Below are positions 1 through 9,344 of a stretch of DNA of 64,000 nucleotides, piece after piece. Each line of letters starts with the position of its first letter. Position 1 is the stretch's first letter. This DNA is from Gaiellasilicea sp963745775 (GTDB taxonomy: Bacteria; Actinomycetota; Thermoleophilia; Gaiellales; Gaiellaceae): positions 124,001 to 188,000 of the forward strand of contig CAVUYY010000011.1 in assembly GCA_963745775.1 (NCBI GenBank), read 5' to 3'. The translations under genes and the position numbers were made by a program. The notes beneath the pieces are model-generated. The model had not been told where the DNA came from and did no database searches. It saw only the letters and a program-made list of their open reading frames with translations.

Positions 1-2
1 GC

Positions 3-547
3 GGCACGACCTACCTCTGCGCGGTCGACGGCGACCGCAACGCCGTCTCGCTGATCCAGTCGACCTACTACCACTGGGGCTCCGGCGTGCTCGCGGGCGA
101 CACGGGGATCGTGCTCCAGAACCGGGCGTGGGGCTTCTCGGCGGAGCCGGGACATCCGAACCGGCTGCAGCCGAGGCAGCGGCCGTTCCACACGATCATC
201 CCCGGGCTCCTGCTCCGCGACGGCGAGTTGTGGGGCCCGTTCGGCGTGATGGGCGGCGCGATGCAGGCGCAGGGACACCTCCAGCTCGTGCACGCGCTCG
301 TCGATCGCGGCCTCGACCCGCAGCGCGCGCTCGACGCGCCTCGCTTCCGGGTCGACGGCGGGCGGCGCGTGGCGCTCGAGCCCGGCCTGGCGGCGGAGCT
401 CGGCGAGCTGCGCAGGCTCGGGCACGACGCGGTCCGTAGCCGCCGACGAGCACGACTTCGGGGTCGGCCAGTGCGTGCTGCGTCGAGGACGAGGCGCTCG
501 TCGGCGGCTCGGACGGCCGCGGCGACGGGGCCGCAGGCGGTTTCTAG
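3..547 (+). CDS. ggt: Gamma-glutamyltransferase, C-terminal small subunit (partial, frameshifted)
   Basis: Transfers or hydrolyses gamma-glutamyl groups of glutathione and related peptides. The window opens about one codon before the Thr-Thr pair (TTYLCAVD) that in this family is the self-cleavage point and supplies the N-terminal Thr nucleophile, so nearly all of the small subunit is present and the large subunit lies outside. Conserved blocks follow in order: NAVSLIQSTYYHWGSG, FHTIIPG, GPFGVMGG with MQAQGH, and ALDAPRF. The frame is lost near 435 and again near 483; the usual family ending (VGGSDGRGDGAA, then stop) is read in another frame up to 547. Two small indels explain this best. The glycerate kinase gene starts 7 bases downstream on the same strand. 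Confidence 0.85.
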
Positions 548-553
548 CGCCGG

Positions 554-1603
554 ATGAAGATCGTCGTCGCGCCCGATTCGTTCGCCGGCACGCTGTCGGC
601 CGTAGACGCCGCCGCTGCGATCGCGCGCAGGCTGGCACTCCGTTCGAGCCCGACGACGAGCTCGTGCTCGTACCGATGTCGGACGGCGGCGACGGCCTGA
701 TCGACGTGGTCGGGGGCGCCGTCGCGCAGGCGACGCGGCGCCAGGTCGAGGTGCTGGACGCGCGCGGCCGCGCGGTGACGGCGGCCTGGCTCGCGCTTCC
801 GGATGGGCGCGCGCTGATCGAGTCCGCCCAGGCCTGTGGGCTCGCCCGGCTGTCCGCGTCCGAGCGCGATCCGGCGAGTGCGACCTCGTTCGGCGTCGGC
901 CAGCTCCTGCTCGCGGCGCGGGCCGCCGGCCACGTCGAGCTGGTCGTCGGGCTCGGCGGGAGCGCGACCATGGACGGTGGGGCAGGAGCGGTCGTCGCCC
1001 TCGGCCATCGGGTCGAGCGTCACGCGGGCGAGCTCGTGCAGGTGGAGCGTGGCGCGATGCTCGGCGCTTCGATCGCACTGGCTGCGGACGTCGACTCGCC
1101 GCTGCTCGGCCCGGACGGCGCCGCTCGTTTCGCTCGGCAGAAGGGTGCGACCGACGAGCAGCTTCCGACGCTCACGCGCGCCCTCGAGCGCTTCGCCGAC
1201 GTCGTCGAGCGCGATCTCGACGGCGGCCCCTGGCGCGATCTTCCCGGCGCGGGTGCCGCGGGCGGGCTCGGCTTCGGCCTCGCCGCCTTCTGCGGCGCGC
1301 GGATCGTGCCGGGGGCGCCGCTCGTCGCCGAGCTGGTCGAGCTGGAGCGGAAGCTCGACGGCGCGTCGATCGTCGTCACCGGCGAGGGGGCGCTCGACAG
1401 CCAGACCGGCGCCGGCAAGGTTCCGAGCCTTCGTGCTCGGCCTCGCCCGCCGGCGAGGCTCGAAGGTCTACGCGATCGCCGGCAGGGTCGAGGACGGCGC
1501 GGGCGATCCGTTCGATGCGGTCGCAGCGCTCGGCCCCGAAGGTCTGCGGCGACCGGCCGAGCGCCTCGCGGCCTGCGCGGCCGAGCTCGCCCGCTCGCTC
1601 TAG
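554..1603 (+). CDS. glxK: Glycerate kinase (GlxK/GarK family), two frameshifts
   Basis: Phosphorylates D-glycerate in the glyoxylate/glycerate route. The start gives MKIVVAPDSFAGTLSA, the family's standard N-terminus. The body carries PMSDGGDGLIDV, GLGGSATMDGGAGA and the late VVTGEGALDSQTGAGK motif, and the end reads GSKVYAIAGRVEDGAG. Frame changes are needed near 635 (after AIARRLAL) and near 1425 (after GAGKVPS). There may be further disorder near 1010-1030, where the expected glycine-rich stretch is poor. The restored protein is about 350 residues, close to the usual 370-380. Whether the frameshifts are real or sequencing error cannot be told here, but neighbours show the same defect. A palindromic repeat follows, then a convergent gene. 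Confidence 0.88.
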
Positions 1604-1624
1604 CGTCGACGGCGAGCTTCGGTG

Positions 1625-1670
1625 GACATGTCCGAACGCGGCGTGTCCGAGGGACTGTCCCTGGGACACG
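1625..1670. repeat. REP-like palindrome, locus 1
   Basis: The full unit is at 1642-1670: two 13-base arms (1642-1654 and 1658-1670), one mismatch, 3-base loop CTG. A partial half unit (GACATGTCCGAAC) lies just before it at 1625-1637. It sits between two convergent genes and probably also works as a two-way transcription terminator. The same unit recurs near 46.9, 49.7, 51.5, 58.9 and 62.1 kb. Confidence 0.85.
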
Positions 1671-1694
1671 TCCATTTCCGACAGCCCGAGGCGT

Positions 1695-2192
1695 TCACTC
1701 GAGCTCGAGCCGCTCGATCCTGGCGCTGCCGTCGTCGTCGAGGTCGACGACCACGTAGACCGGGCCGCTCGCCAGCGCTCGCTCGATCTCCCTGGCGCGG
1801 CCTGCGCTCGCGAAGTACGTCTCGATCCCGTACTCGACCTCCACCTCGGTGCCGGCGTCGGCGTCGCGGCGCGCGCGTCCGCAGATCGCCTCCCTGCCCC
1901 CGGGCAGCCCGGCGACGGCGGAGCCACCCCGCCATTCGTCGCCCGTCTCGCGCAACGGGGTGCAGATCCGGTCGCCTCGCGCGACGTCGAAGTTGACCGG
2001 CAGCGACGAGACGTCGTAACGAAGGACCACGTAGTTCCCGCGGAAGACGTCGAGAGGATCGACCGGCTGCGCTCGCAGCCGAATCTCCTGCCCGAACGCG
2101 AGATCGGCTGCGGCGAGGCCGGCCAGCGCGAGCGGCACGGCGAGCTGAGCCAGCACGACCGCGAGGAGCGCCAGCTTCCGGCGCGGGCTCAT
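1695..2192 (-). CDS. GDYXXLXY domain membrane-anchored protein
   Basis: A 165-residue protein with one N-terminal membrane segment (about residues 6-31, rich in Leu/Ala) and an exported domain. It carries the signature FRGNYVVLRYDVS, an Asn-for-Asp version of the GDYXXLXY motif that names the family, and ends with a VYVVVDLDDDG strand. No biochemical function is known for the family. Its ATG overlaps the TGA of the upstream DUF2157 gene (ATGA), and the two families are commonly adjacent, so the products very likely act together in the membrane. A palindromic repeat lies just beyond the stop. Confidence 0.82.
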   Translation of the reverse strand: MSPRRKLALLAVVLAQLAVPLALAGLAAADLAFGQEIRLRAQPVDPLDVFRGNYVVLRYDVSSLPVNFDVARGDRICTPLRETGDEWRGGSAVAGLPGGREAICGRARRDADAGTEVEVEYGIETYFASAGRAREIERALASGPVYVVVDLDDDGSARIERLELE

Positions 2193-3390
2193 GTGCTCAT
2201 CCCGGCGAGGAGGTGCTTGCGCTGGCGCTCGAGCAGATACGCGATCGCGAGGATCAGGAGCCCAGCTCCGATCAGGCCGGCCGAGCGCGGGAGGGCCGAC
2301 CAGAAGAAATCGAAGTACCGGCCGATCAGGTCGATTGCGACGAAGGCGACGCCGACGTTGACGAGCCACGGCTCGTCGTTGACGTAGCCGGCGTAGATCG
2401 CGCCGAGCACGACTGCCGCGAGAAGGAGGTTGAAGAGCAGCGCGTAGACCGTGCCGCTCCCACCGACGAGCACCGCGACGAGCAGGCCGCCGACCGCGAT
2501 CGCGAGCGCCGCCGACTCGAAGAGGGCCGTTCGACGGCGGGTCGATGCGAGCGCCGCGGCGCTCGCGAGCGCGAGACCGGCGAGCAGCCCGAGACCGACC
2601 TTCAGACCGACGCCGGCCACCTCGCTTGCGTTCCCGAGCTCGTCGGCCGGCTCGACGAAGGTGAAGACGAAGAGCCCGGTCAGAGCGAGCAGCAGCCCGA
2701 GTCGTCGAGCGGGCGGCGCGAATGCGTCGACCACGAACCAGTCCCCTGGGAGCCGCTCGCGCGCGGCGGTGCCGAGGCCGTAGAGCGCGCAGCCGTAGAA
2801 GACCGCGACGACCGGCGCGGCGGCCCAGCTGTCCCAGGAGTCCTCGATTGCGGTTCCGAGCTCGAAGCCGACCCAACCGGTGAAGATCAGGAGCGCCGCC
2901 GAGGCGACCGCGTGCGAGCGGACGACGAGCGCGGTCGCGACGGCGCCGAGCGCCCAGATCAGGAGCGCGAGCGGGTCGTGCGCCTCGACGTTGTACATCT
3001 GCCCGACGAGGAAGAGCGCGGAGCCGAAGAGGATCACGCCGAGCAGATAGAGCGCTTCCCCGATTCGCGGCGACCGGTCGGTTCGCTCACGGAGCTGGTA
3101 GGCGCCGGCGTACGAGGCGGCGATGGCGCCGGTGAGGAGCGCGAGCCGCACGCCGTGGGAGAGCTCCTCCCAGTTCGCAGCGAAGAAACCGATCACGCCG
3201 AGGCCGACGGCGACCGCGCCGATCACGGAGAGCGCCGTGACCGCGCGGTTCCGCGGCTCCTCTCCCGCCGGGGCGCCGGCCTTCGCGTACCTCTCGCGAA
3301 GCGCGACGGCCTGCTCCGCCGAGACGAGCCCTTCGGCGACCCAGGCTTTGCTCTCGCGGGCTAGCCGGTCGCTGAAGAGCGCTCCGCCAC
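2189..3390 (-). CDS. DUF2157 polytopic membrane protein, N-terminal frameshift
   Basis: A hydrophobic protein with about ten predicted membrane helices, preceded by a short soluble region (RESKAWVAEGLVSAEQAVAL) typical of DUF2157. The longest clean frame begins at a GTG at 3226, but the conserved N-terminal helix continues upstream and that frame has no start codon before a TGA. A GTG at 3390 (GTG GCG GAG CGC) joins it if one small indel near 3377 is assumed, giving about 400 residues as usual for the family. Function unknown. It is translationally coupled to the GDYXXLXY gene downstream. Confidence 0.8.
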
Positions 3391-3486
3391 GGGGTCACGC
3401 TAGCGAGGCGGTGTGGCGGTTGCATCGGGCCGCCCGCGATGGACGGCCCGATGTCGTTTCGAGGTCGTTCCCGCGTGCGACTCGAA

Positions 3487-4870
3487 TCAGTCGCGGGCTC
3501 CTTCGCGCGCCGGCCGCAAGAAGCGGTTGACGGCCCGGTCGGCGATCCGCTCGCCGTGCCTCGTTCCGGTCTCCACCGCGTCGCGGAAGTGGAAGCCGAC
3601 GTAGATGCGCGAGACCGCGTTCTCGTCGGCCGCTTGGGAGAAGCTCGTGAACTGACGCAGAGTCGGGGACGCGTCATCGCACGTCTCGCCCGCCGGCAGC
3701 GTGTAGCTGCAGGCCGAGAAGCTCATCCGGTCGGTGTGGAAGAACCGCTTCAGGACTTGCGCCGCGGCTCCCCCTTCCACAGCGTGCCCCGAGTCGTAGT
3801 CCGGGATCGGCGGTGTCTCCAGCAATGGAGTCCACGTCGGATCGGCGCTGGTCGCCGGGTTGCCGTCGCTGGAGGCGAGCCGGATCGCGGTCACCGGTCG
3901 CCAGAAGCGGTAGTGGTACTTCGCGTCCCAGGTGCCGATGTAGCCGTCCGTCAGGGCCATGTTCAGGAGCCCGAACAGTCGCGCGCTCTCCCAGAGATCG
4001 ATTCCCTCCGCATCCGCGACCGTCCGGGCGATCCGGTTCCACCCGAGCGGCGAGCTCTCGACCCAGAACAGGGCGATCTCGGTCTGATCTGCCGTGCGCT
4101 CGCTGGGAGTGATCACATCGTCGCCGCCGAGGCGCTTGACCTCGTTGACGTCCGCGGCGTACTTGCGACTGTCCAGCGCATACGGGGGGCCCGGGACGGA
4201 ACTGCGAGCTGTCCTCCAGGACGAAGGGTGTGAGGTCCTCGCCCAGACCGCGGCGCGAAGGCGAACGGCGTGCCCGGCGTGTAGCGGTACTCGCCCGGCG
4301 CCGTGCCCTCCTGGTAGTTCGGATCGATCGAGCACCGTGTCGTAGCCGTCCTCGGAGCGCAGGGCCAGAATTGCTGCAGCAGCTGCGTGTCCCAGGGCGA
4401 CGCCTCGCGTCTTGGCTGTCCCGTTGGGGATCGCCCCGAGCGCGGTTGCGTAGTCGGCTTCCACGCTGGCGATCCCGGCACTGATGCAATCGGCGGGAAG
4501 GAAGAAGGAGAACGAGCCGAGAGTAGGGACGAGAACGTCGCGGGCCGCCGCCGCGACAGCGGCTTCGGGCGACGCCCCGGGTGCCGCGGGAAGGCTCGCT
4601 GCGTACGGGCGCGAGCGACGGTCGATGGCGTTCAGGGCGTCGTGGATCGCCACGTGCATGATCGCGTACATGCGTGCTTCCTGAGGCCCGTAGCCCCCGA
4701 TGAAGCACGCAGCGATCGCGGCCTCGCCGGCATTCGCATTCCAGGCAGTGACGGCGTTCGTCTGCGATGCCTGCTCGGATGCCGCGGCAGTGGTGCAGGA
4801 ACATTCCGGCCGCCAGGCAGACGGCAAGGAAGAGCAGTCGAAGCTTGGGCAACTGACGGATCACGTTCAT
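3487..4870 (-). CDS. Secreted vanadium-dependent haloperoxidase (PAP2-type), several frameshifts
   Basis: Oxidises halides with peroxide using vanadate, or is a phosphatase relative. The vanadate-binding signature is intact: KYHYRFWRP, then DYDSGHAVEGG with the catalytic His, then SRIYVGFHFRD. Reading from the ATG at 4870 gives MNVIRQLPKLRLLFLAVCLA, a signal peptide; the frame breaks near 4800 and then continues as NAVTAWNANAGEA. Three more breaks fall between about 4180 and 4340, where pieces such as DPNYQEGTAPGEYRYTPG and LTPFVLEDSSQFRPG lie in other frames. The restored length is near 455 residues. It may be a real pseudogene, but the local error rate is high in all genes. A LuxR regulator is divergent, 74 bases away. 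Confidence 0.83.
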
Positions 4871-4944
4871 CGTTCGCCTCCTCGGATCGGGTCCGACACC
4901 ATGCTTCGCCCGACCGCCGGTGGAGTCCATACGTGATTCGGCGT

Positions 4945-5984
4945 ATGCTTCGAGTGGCAGTGCCTGCACTCGCGCGTGGTGACGCGGAGCGGCTGCTCCG
5001 CTTCGTCGGCGAGGCCGAGAGCCTTGGCGGCGACCAGCCCTTCACCGGCGATCTGCTTGTCGAATTGGGGCGGCTCGTCGAGGCCGACTCGGATCTTCTA
5101 CCAGGAGCACGACTGCGTACCGCGGCCGCCACTTGCTCGTCGAGGTTCAACGGACAGGTGACGACCAGGACGTTGTACTACATCGAGGAATTATGCGTCC
5201 TCTATCTGGAGACCCCCATCCGACAGCGACGCCGGCGAGGAAACTTCGGCGCCCTCAAGCTCTCGGACTTCCAGACCCGAGGCGAGCTGCACCGAACTCC
5301 GTTTCTACGACGTCGTGCTCCGGCAGTACGGCTTCGAACACGAGCTCGAGATCGACATCCCTTCCCCGCCGTTGCCACTGGAAGACGTTCTTCTTCGACC
5401 GGGCCGAGCGAGCATTCAGCGAGCGCGACCGGCTCGTGCTCGACCTTCTCCAGCCCCATCTCGCCCGGCTCTGGGAGGCCGCGAGGACGCGCCGCGAGCT
5501 GGCGGCAGCCCTCGTCGGTCTCGACCAGGCTGAGGCGCACGAATCCCGCGGGGTGATCCTCCTCGGCGCCCGTGGCGAGGTCGAGTACGCCTCCGAGCCG
5601 GCGCGGCGGCTCTTGCGCGAGTTCGCCCCTGACGAGTCGCTTGTCGAATGGCTCGAGTGGGGATCGCGGCAGCCGTTCGTCCACCATTTCGGCGATCGAC
5701 GGCTGATCGTCGAGCGAGTCGGCGACGCACTCCTCCTGGAGGAGCCGCCTCCCGACCTCGGCCTGACCGCACGCGAGCGCGAGGTGCTCACGTGGGTCGC
5801 GCGCGGCAAGACGAACATCGAGATCGCGCAACTTCTCTGGCTCGCGCCCAGCACTGTCAGCAAACACCTCGAGAACGTCTACGCCAAGCTCGGCGTCACC
5901 ACCCGGACGGCCGCCGTCGCGCGCTTCCTGGGCGCGGTCGACGGGTTGAGAATCGTTTCTCCCGAGCGCTACGACCAGGGATAG
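4945..5984 (+). CDS. LuxR-type transcriptional regulator, frameshifted N-terminal half
   Basis: The C-terminal third is intact: LTAREREVLTWVARGKTN, then IEIAQLLWLAPSTVSKH and LENVYAKLGVTTRTAAV form a complete LuxR/GerE DNA-binding domain. The N-terminal half can be rebuilt only by changing frame at least four times between 5095 and 5400 (pieces: LRFVGEAESLGG; IFYQEHDCV; LCVLYLETPIRQRRR; YDVVLRQYGFEHELEI; WKTFFFDRAERAFSERDR). It resembles the long, GAF-like sensor regions of actinobacterial LuxR proteins. The start is the ATG at 4945; a GTG at 4933 in the same frame is an alternative. It is divergent from the haloperoxidase gene, so it may control it. The last 16 bases overlap the end of a convergent gene fragment. 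Confidence 0.75.
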
Positions 5985-6378
5985 GGCGAGTGCGAGACGG
6001 GGTGGAGGTCGCCCGTCGCGAAGCGCTCGAAGCGGAAGGGGTAGAGGAGCTGCGAGTGCTCGCCGACGAGCACCTTCGCGACCTCGCGCCCGACGCCGAT
6101 CATCTTGTAGCCGTGGTTCGAATCGAGCACGCCGTAGACGTTCGGCCGGAGGTAGTCGAAGACAGGGAACTTGTCGGCGGTGAAGGCGCCGACGCCGCCC
6201 GAGCGCGCATCCTTGTAGAGCCCGCGGCAACCCTCGAAGCGGCTCATCGCGTGCGAGAGCCCGGCGCACCACATGTCCGCGAAGTCGGGGTCGACGTCCG
6301 TTGTCGAGGGATACGGGTCGAGCTCGACGTCGCTCTCGACGACGAGCGGCGAGGCGCCGCCCTGGAGGCGCTTGACCC
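5969..6378 (-). pseudogene. C-terminal fragment of an FAD-dependent (DAO-type) oxidoreductase
   Basis: About 135 residues, reading RLQGGASPLVVESDVELD through HGYKMIGVGREVAKVLVG to a clean stop (PYPWS). This is the substrate/FAD-binding end of a glycine/sarcosine oxidase-like flavoprotein; the Rossmann N-terminus (about 250-300 residues) is absent. The homology stops at about 6378, exactly where thymidine kinase sequence begins in the other direction, and there is no start codon. The fragment therefore looks like one side of a deletion or a mis-join. The first annotatable start inside it is at 6274. Confidence 0.7.
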
Positions 6379-6981
6379 AACCCGAAGAGCGGTGGCTGGC
6401 TCGAGGTCGTCTGCGGGCCGATGTTCAGCGGCAAGAGCGAGGAGATGATCCGCAGACTGCGCCGCGCGGAGATCGCCTCGCAGAGCGTCGTGATCTTCAA
6501 GCCGGGGATCGACGACCGCTATGACGCCACCGACGTCGTCAGCCACGCGGGGATCCGAATGCGCGCGATGCCGGTCGGCTCGGTCGCCGAGCTCGTCGAG
6601 CACGCTGAGGGGTTCGAGGTCGTCGGGATCGACGAGGCGCAGTTCTTCGAGCACGCGATCGTCGGCGCGGCGCTCGCGCTTGCCGACGGCGGCGCGCGCG
6701 TGATCGCAGCCGGCCTCGACCAGGACTTCCGGCGACTCCCGTTCGGGCCGATGCCCGAACTGCTCGCACACGCCGAGTTCGTCGACAAGCTCCAGGCCGT
6801 CTGTCACCGCTGCGGCGGCGGCGCGACGACGACGCAGCGGCTGGTCGACGGCAGGCCAGCTCCGTATTCCGGCGCGACGATCGTGGTGGGCGCGAACGAG
6901 CAGTACGAGGCGCGCTGCCGCGACTGCCACGAGGCCGGCACGGCTGAAGCCGGTACAGCCCTCGTGACAGTCGCAGCGTAG
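6379..6981 (+). CDS. tdk: Thymidine kinase (type II), start codon missing
   Basis: Salvages thymidine to dTMP. The N-terminus reads NPKSGGWLEVVCGPMFSGKS, the family P-loop, followed by VVGIDEAQFF (Walker B), the lasso region, and a zinc site with CHRCGG and CRDCHE. Length is about 200 residues, as usual. A TGA stands directly before the conserved sequence at 6373-6375 and no start codon precedes the P-loop in this frame; the first ATG (6421) would cut off the Gly-Pro of the P-loop. Only a few N-terminal codons seem lost, at the same point where the flavoprotein fragment ends. Confidence 0.9.
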   Translation, partial: NPKSGGWLEVVCGPMFSGKSEEMIRRLRRAEIASQSVVIFKPGIDDRYDATDVVSHAGIRMRAMPVGSVAELVEHAEGFEVVGIDEAQFFEHAIVGAALALADGGARVIAAGLDQDFRRLPFGPMPELLAHAEFVDKLQAVCHRCGGGATTTQRLVDGRPAPYSGATIVVGANEQYEARCRDCHEAGTAEAGTALVTVAA

Positions 6982-6990
6982 GCGCAGCTT

Positions 6991-7908
6991 CTAGGTCACC
7001 TTGTTGGCCTTGAGGAAGGCCCGGGCGACCGACGCGGCCGACTTCTTGTCGAGCGCGACCGCCTTGTTCATCGCGATCATCGCCCGCAGCGTCAGCAGTG
7101 AGTTGACCTTGTTCAGCGTGCTCGTCAGGGTCGAGCCGTACTCGCTGACGAGCTTCTTCGACAGCACGGGCGCGACCTGCTGGAAGCCGAACATGTTCCG
7201 CGGCTCCTGCAGGACGACGTACTTGCTCGAGATCAGCTGCGGGTCGGTAGTGAAGATGCCGGCCGCCTCGACCTTGCCCTGGCTCAGGAGCGTGTATGAG
7301 CTGATGCCGGCGAGCGGCGTGAACTCCACGTTCTTGACCCCGTAGCGGCTCGCGAGCTGCGGCAGCCAGCGCGTCTCGAACTCCGGGAACGCCGCCAGCG
7401 TCAGGTCGGGCACCTTGCGCAGGTCACCGACCGTCTTCAGCCCGTACTTCGACGCCGTCGTCCGCAGCACCGCGATCCCGTCGCGGTCCTGGAACGGCGT
7501 CGCCTTCAAGAGTGTCTGACCCCGCTTCTCGTACAGCGCCTTCGCCGCCCGGTAGGTGCCGAGGGCGGACTTCGGCAGCGTCGTCTTCTTGAACGTGACC
7601 GCGAGCATGATCCCGGTGTACTCCGGATAGAGCGTGACGCGGCCGCTCCGCAGTGAAGCGTCGATCAGCTCGGTCGAGCCGATGTTCTCCTTGTACTGCA
7701 CCTTCAGCCCCTTCGCCTCCAGGGCCTGCTTGTAGAGCTGCCCGAGCACGTACTGCTCGGGGAAGTTCTTCGTCCCGATGATGATCGGTGTCGCCTGCCC
7801 CTTCTCGAGCGCGGCCGGCGCCGCCGCGGCTCCACCGAGCACGAGCGCGACTCCGAGGGCGACCGCGAAGGCCGCCTTGGCGGCCCGGCGATTGTGCTTC
7901 CTGATCAT
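6991..7908 (-). CDS. Osmoprotectant ABC transporter substrate-binding protein (OpuC/OsmF-like)
   Basis: Binds glycine betaine, choline or a related quaternary amine outside the membrane for the ABC importer encoded next to it. A Sec signal peptide (AAFAVALGVALVLGG, no lipobox Cys) is followed by IIIGTKNFPEQYVLGQL, the family's N-terminal signature, and TLYPEYTGIML. Length is 305 residues. The ATG at 7908 is preferred over upstream codons because GGAGGTGGGG sits 6 bases before it. It is the last gene of a four-gene operon read leftwards (ATPase, permease, permease, binding protein). Substrate specificity cannot be read from the sequence. Confidence 0.9.
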   Translation of the reverse strand: MIRKHNRRAAKAAFAVALGVALVLGGAAAAPAALEKGQATPIIIGTKNFPEQYVLGQLYKQALEAKGLKVQYKENIGSTELIDASLRSGRVTLYPEYTGIMLAVTFKKTTLPKSALGTYRAAKALYEKRGQTLLKATPFQDRDGIAVLRTTASKYGLKTVGDLRKVPDLTLAAFPEFETRWLPQLASRYGVKNVEFTPLAGISSYTLLSQGKVEAAGIFTTDPQLISSKYVVLQEPRNMFGFQQVAPVLSKKLVSEYGSTLTSTLNKVNSLLTLRAMIAMNKAVALDKKSAASVARAFLKANKVT

Positions 7909-7939
7909 TACCCCACCTCCCTGTCGTGGATCCACCCGG

Positions 7940-8640
7940 TTAGACGACCGGGCGCACATCCGGTTCGAACGTCGGAACCTCTTCTTTCAATCCTGCGGGC
8001 GTCAGCCACCGTTGCAGGACGCCGAGCGCGCGCGTCGGCGGCAAGCGCGAGCAGCGAGACGCAAATCGCGGCGGCCACGAGTCCTTCGACGTCATACGCA
8101 GCCTGGTTCACGAGGATCTCGCCGAGGCCGCTGCCGCCTGCGATCGCGGCGATCGTGGCGGTCGCGACGACGAAGACGGCCGCGGTGCGGATCCCGACGA
8201 AGAGCAGCGGCAGCGCGAGCGGCAGCTCGACGCGCCACAGCACCTGGGAGGGCGTCATCCCCATCCCTTTCGCAGCCTCGACCGCGTCCCGGTCGACCTC
8301 GTCGACTGCGACGTACGCGTTGGTCAGGATCGGCGGCACGGCGAGCACCACGAGCGCGAGCATGACGGTCGTGAAGCCGATGCCGAGGAAGATGAAGCCG
8401 ACCGCGATCACGACGAGAGTCGGCAGTGCCCGGCCGATGTTCGCGACGTTGACCGCCACCAGCGAGCCGCGATGGAGGTGGCCGAGGGCGATGCCGAGGG
8501 GGACGGCGATCGCGATCGCGACGAGCAGCGCCACAGCCGAGAGGACGATGTGCTCCAAGCGTCTTCTCGAGCAGCAGGTCGCGCTCGTCGACGATGAACT
8601 GGAGGCTGTCGACGAAGACGTCGAGCGCGGCGACGATCAC
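7940..8640 (-). CDS. Osmoprotectant ABC transporter permease (second), two frameshifts
   Basis: An OpuCB/OpuCD-type permease. The GTG start at 8640 overlaps the stop of the previous permease (GTGA) and begins VIVAALDVFVDSLQFIVDER. After a frame change near 8560 the hydrophobic body runs EHIVLSAVALLVAIAIAVPL through the EAA loop (EAAKGMGMTPSQVLW) to SGLGEILVNQAA. A second change near 8035 restores the natural ending (GVLQRWLTPAG, then EEVPTFEPDV) and a TAA at 7940; without it the frame runs on into the next gene. About 233 residues when repaired, with five to six membrane helices. Confidence 0.87.
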
Positions 8641-9344
8641 GTCACCCTCCTGGCCGAGGCCCACGGCGTCACCGCCCGCTGCGCGAGGACGAGCAGAACG
8701 TCGGCGAGGATCGCGAGGCCGACCGCCAGGGCACCGGCAGCGATGATCTCCGTCCGGAAGTCGAGCCGGAGTGCGCCGAGAATCGGACCGCCGAGGCCCT
8801 CGGAGACGACGAACGCGGCCACGGTCGCGAGGGCGATCGTCGAGACGACGGCGATCCGCAGCCCGGCGATTATCGCCGGCAGCGCCAGCGGCAGCTCGAC
8901 ACGCCAGAGGGTCTGGTTCGGGGTCAAGCCCATCCCTCGCGCGGCCTCGAGCACCTCGGGCGGAGCCGAGCGGAGCCCGGCGAGGTTGTTGCGGAAGAGG
9001 ATCAGGAGCGTGTAGCCGACGAGCGCGATCTCGACCGTCGTCACGGTCAGCCCGGTGACGGGCACGAGCAGCTGGAAGAGCGCGAGGCTCGGGATCGTGT
9101 AGATCACCGCTGAGAAGAACGCAACCGGCCGCTCGACGTGGCGGAAGCGGTGGGCGAGGAGCGCCGCGACCAGCGAGAGCACGAAGCCGACGCCGACCGC
9201 GATCACGGTCAGCTTGATGTGATCGACGAGCGCCGGCTGGAGCACCGGGTCCCAGTTCTCGCGCACCCAGTCGGTGCAGAAGAGCCGGTTCTCGGCGACG
9301 CAGTCGCTTGCCTCGCCGAAGTCGGGGATGACGGGCTCGGCCAC
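8637..9344 (-). CDS. Osmoprotectant ABC transporter permease (first)
   Basis: A 235-residue inner-membrane permease of the OpuC class, free of frameshifts. An extracytoplasmic start (MAEPVIPDFGEASDC and on) precedes six hydrophobic helices. The cytoplasmic EAA coupling loop EVLEAARGMGLTPNQTLW contacts the ATPase. It shares recognisable sequence with the second permease downstream (both have GMGxTPxQxLWRVELPLALP), so the pair likely forms a heterodimer. The start overlaps the ATPase stop by one base, and the end overlaps the next start by 4 bases, indicating strict co-translation. Confidence 0.92.
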   Translation of the reverse strand: MAEPVIPDFGEASDCVAENRLFCTDWVRENWDPVLQPALVDHIKLTVIAVGVGFVLSLVAALLAHRFRHVERPVAFFSAVIYTIPSLALFQLLVPVTGLTVTTVEIALVGYTLLILFRNNLAGLRSAPPEVLEAARGMGLTPNQTLWRVELPLALPAIIAGLRIAVVSTIALATVAAFVVSEGLGGPILGALRLDFRTEIIAAGALAVGLAILADVLLVLAQRAVTPWASARRVT

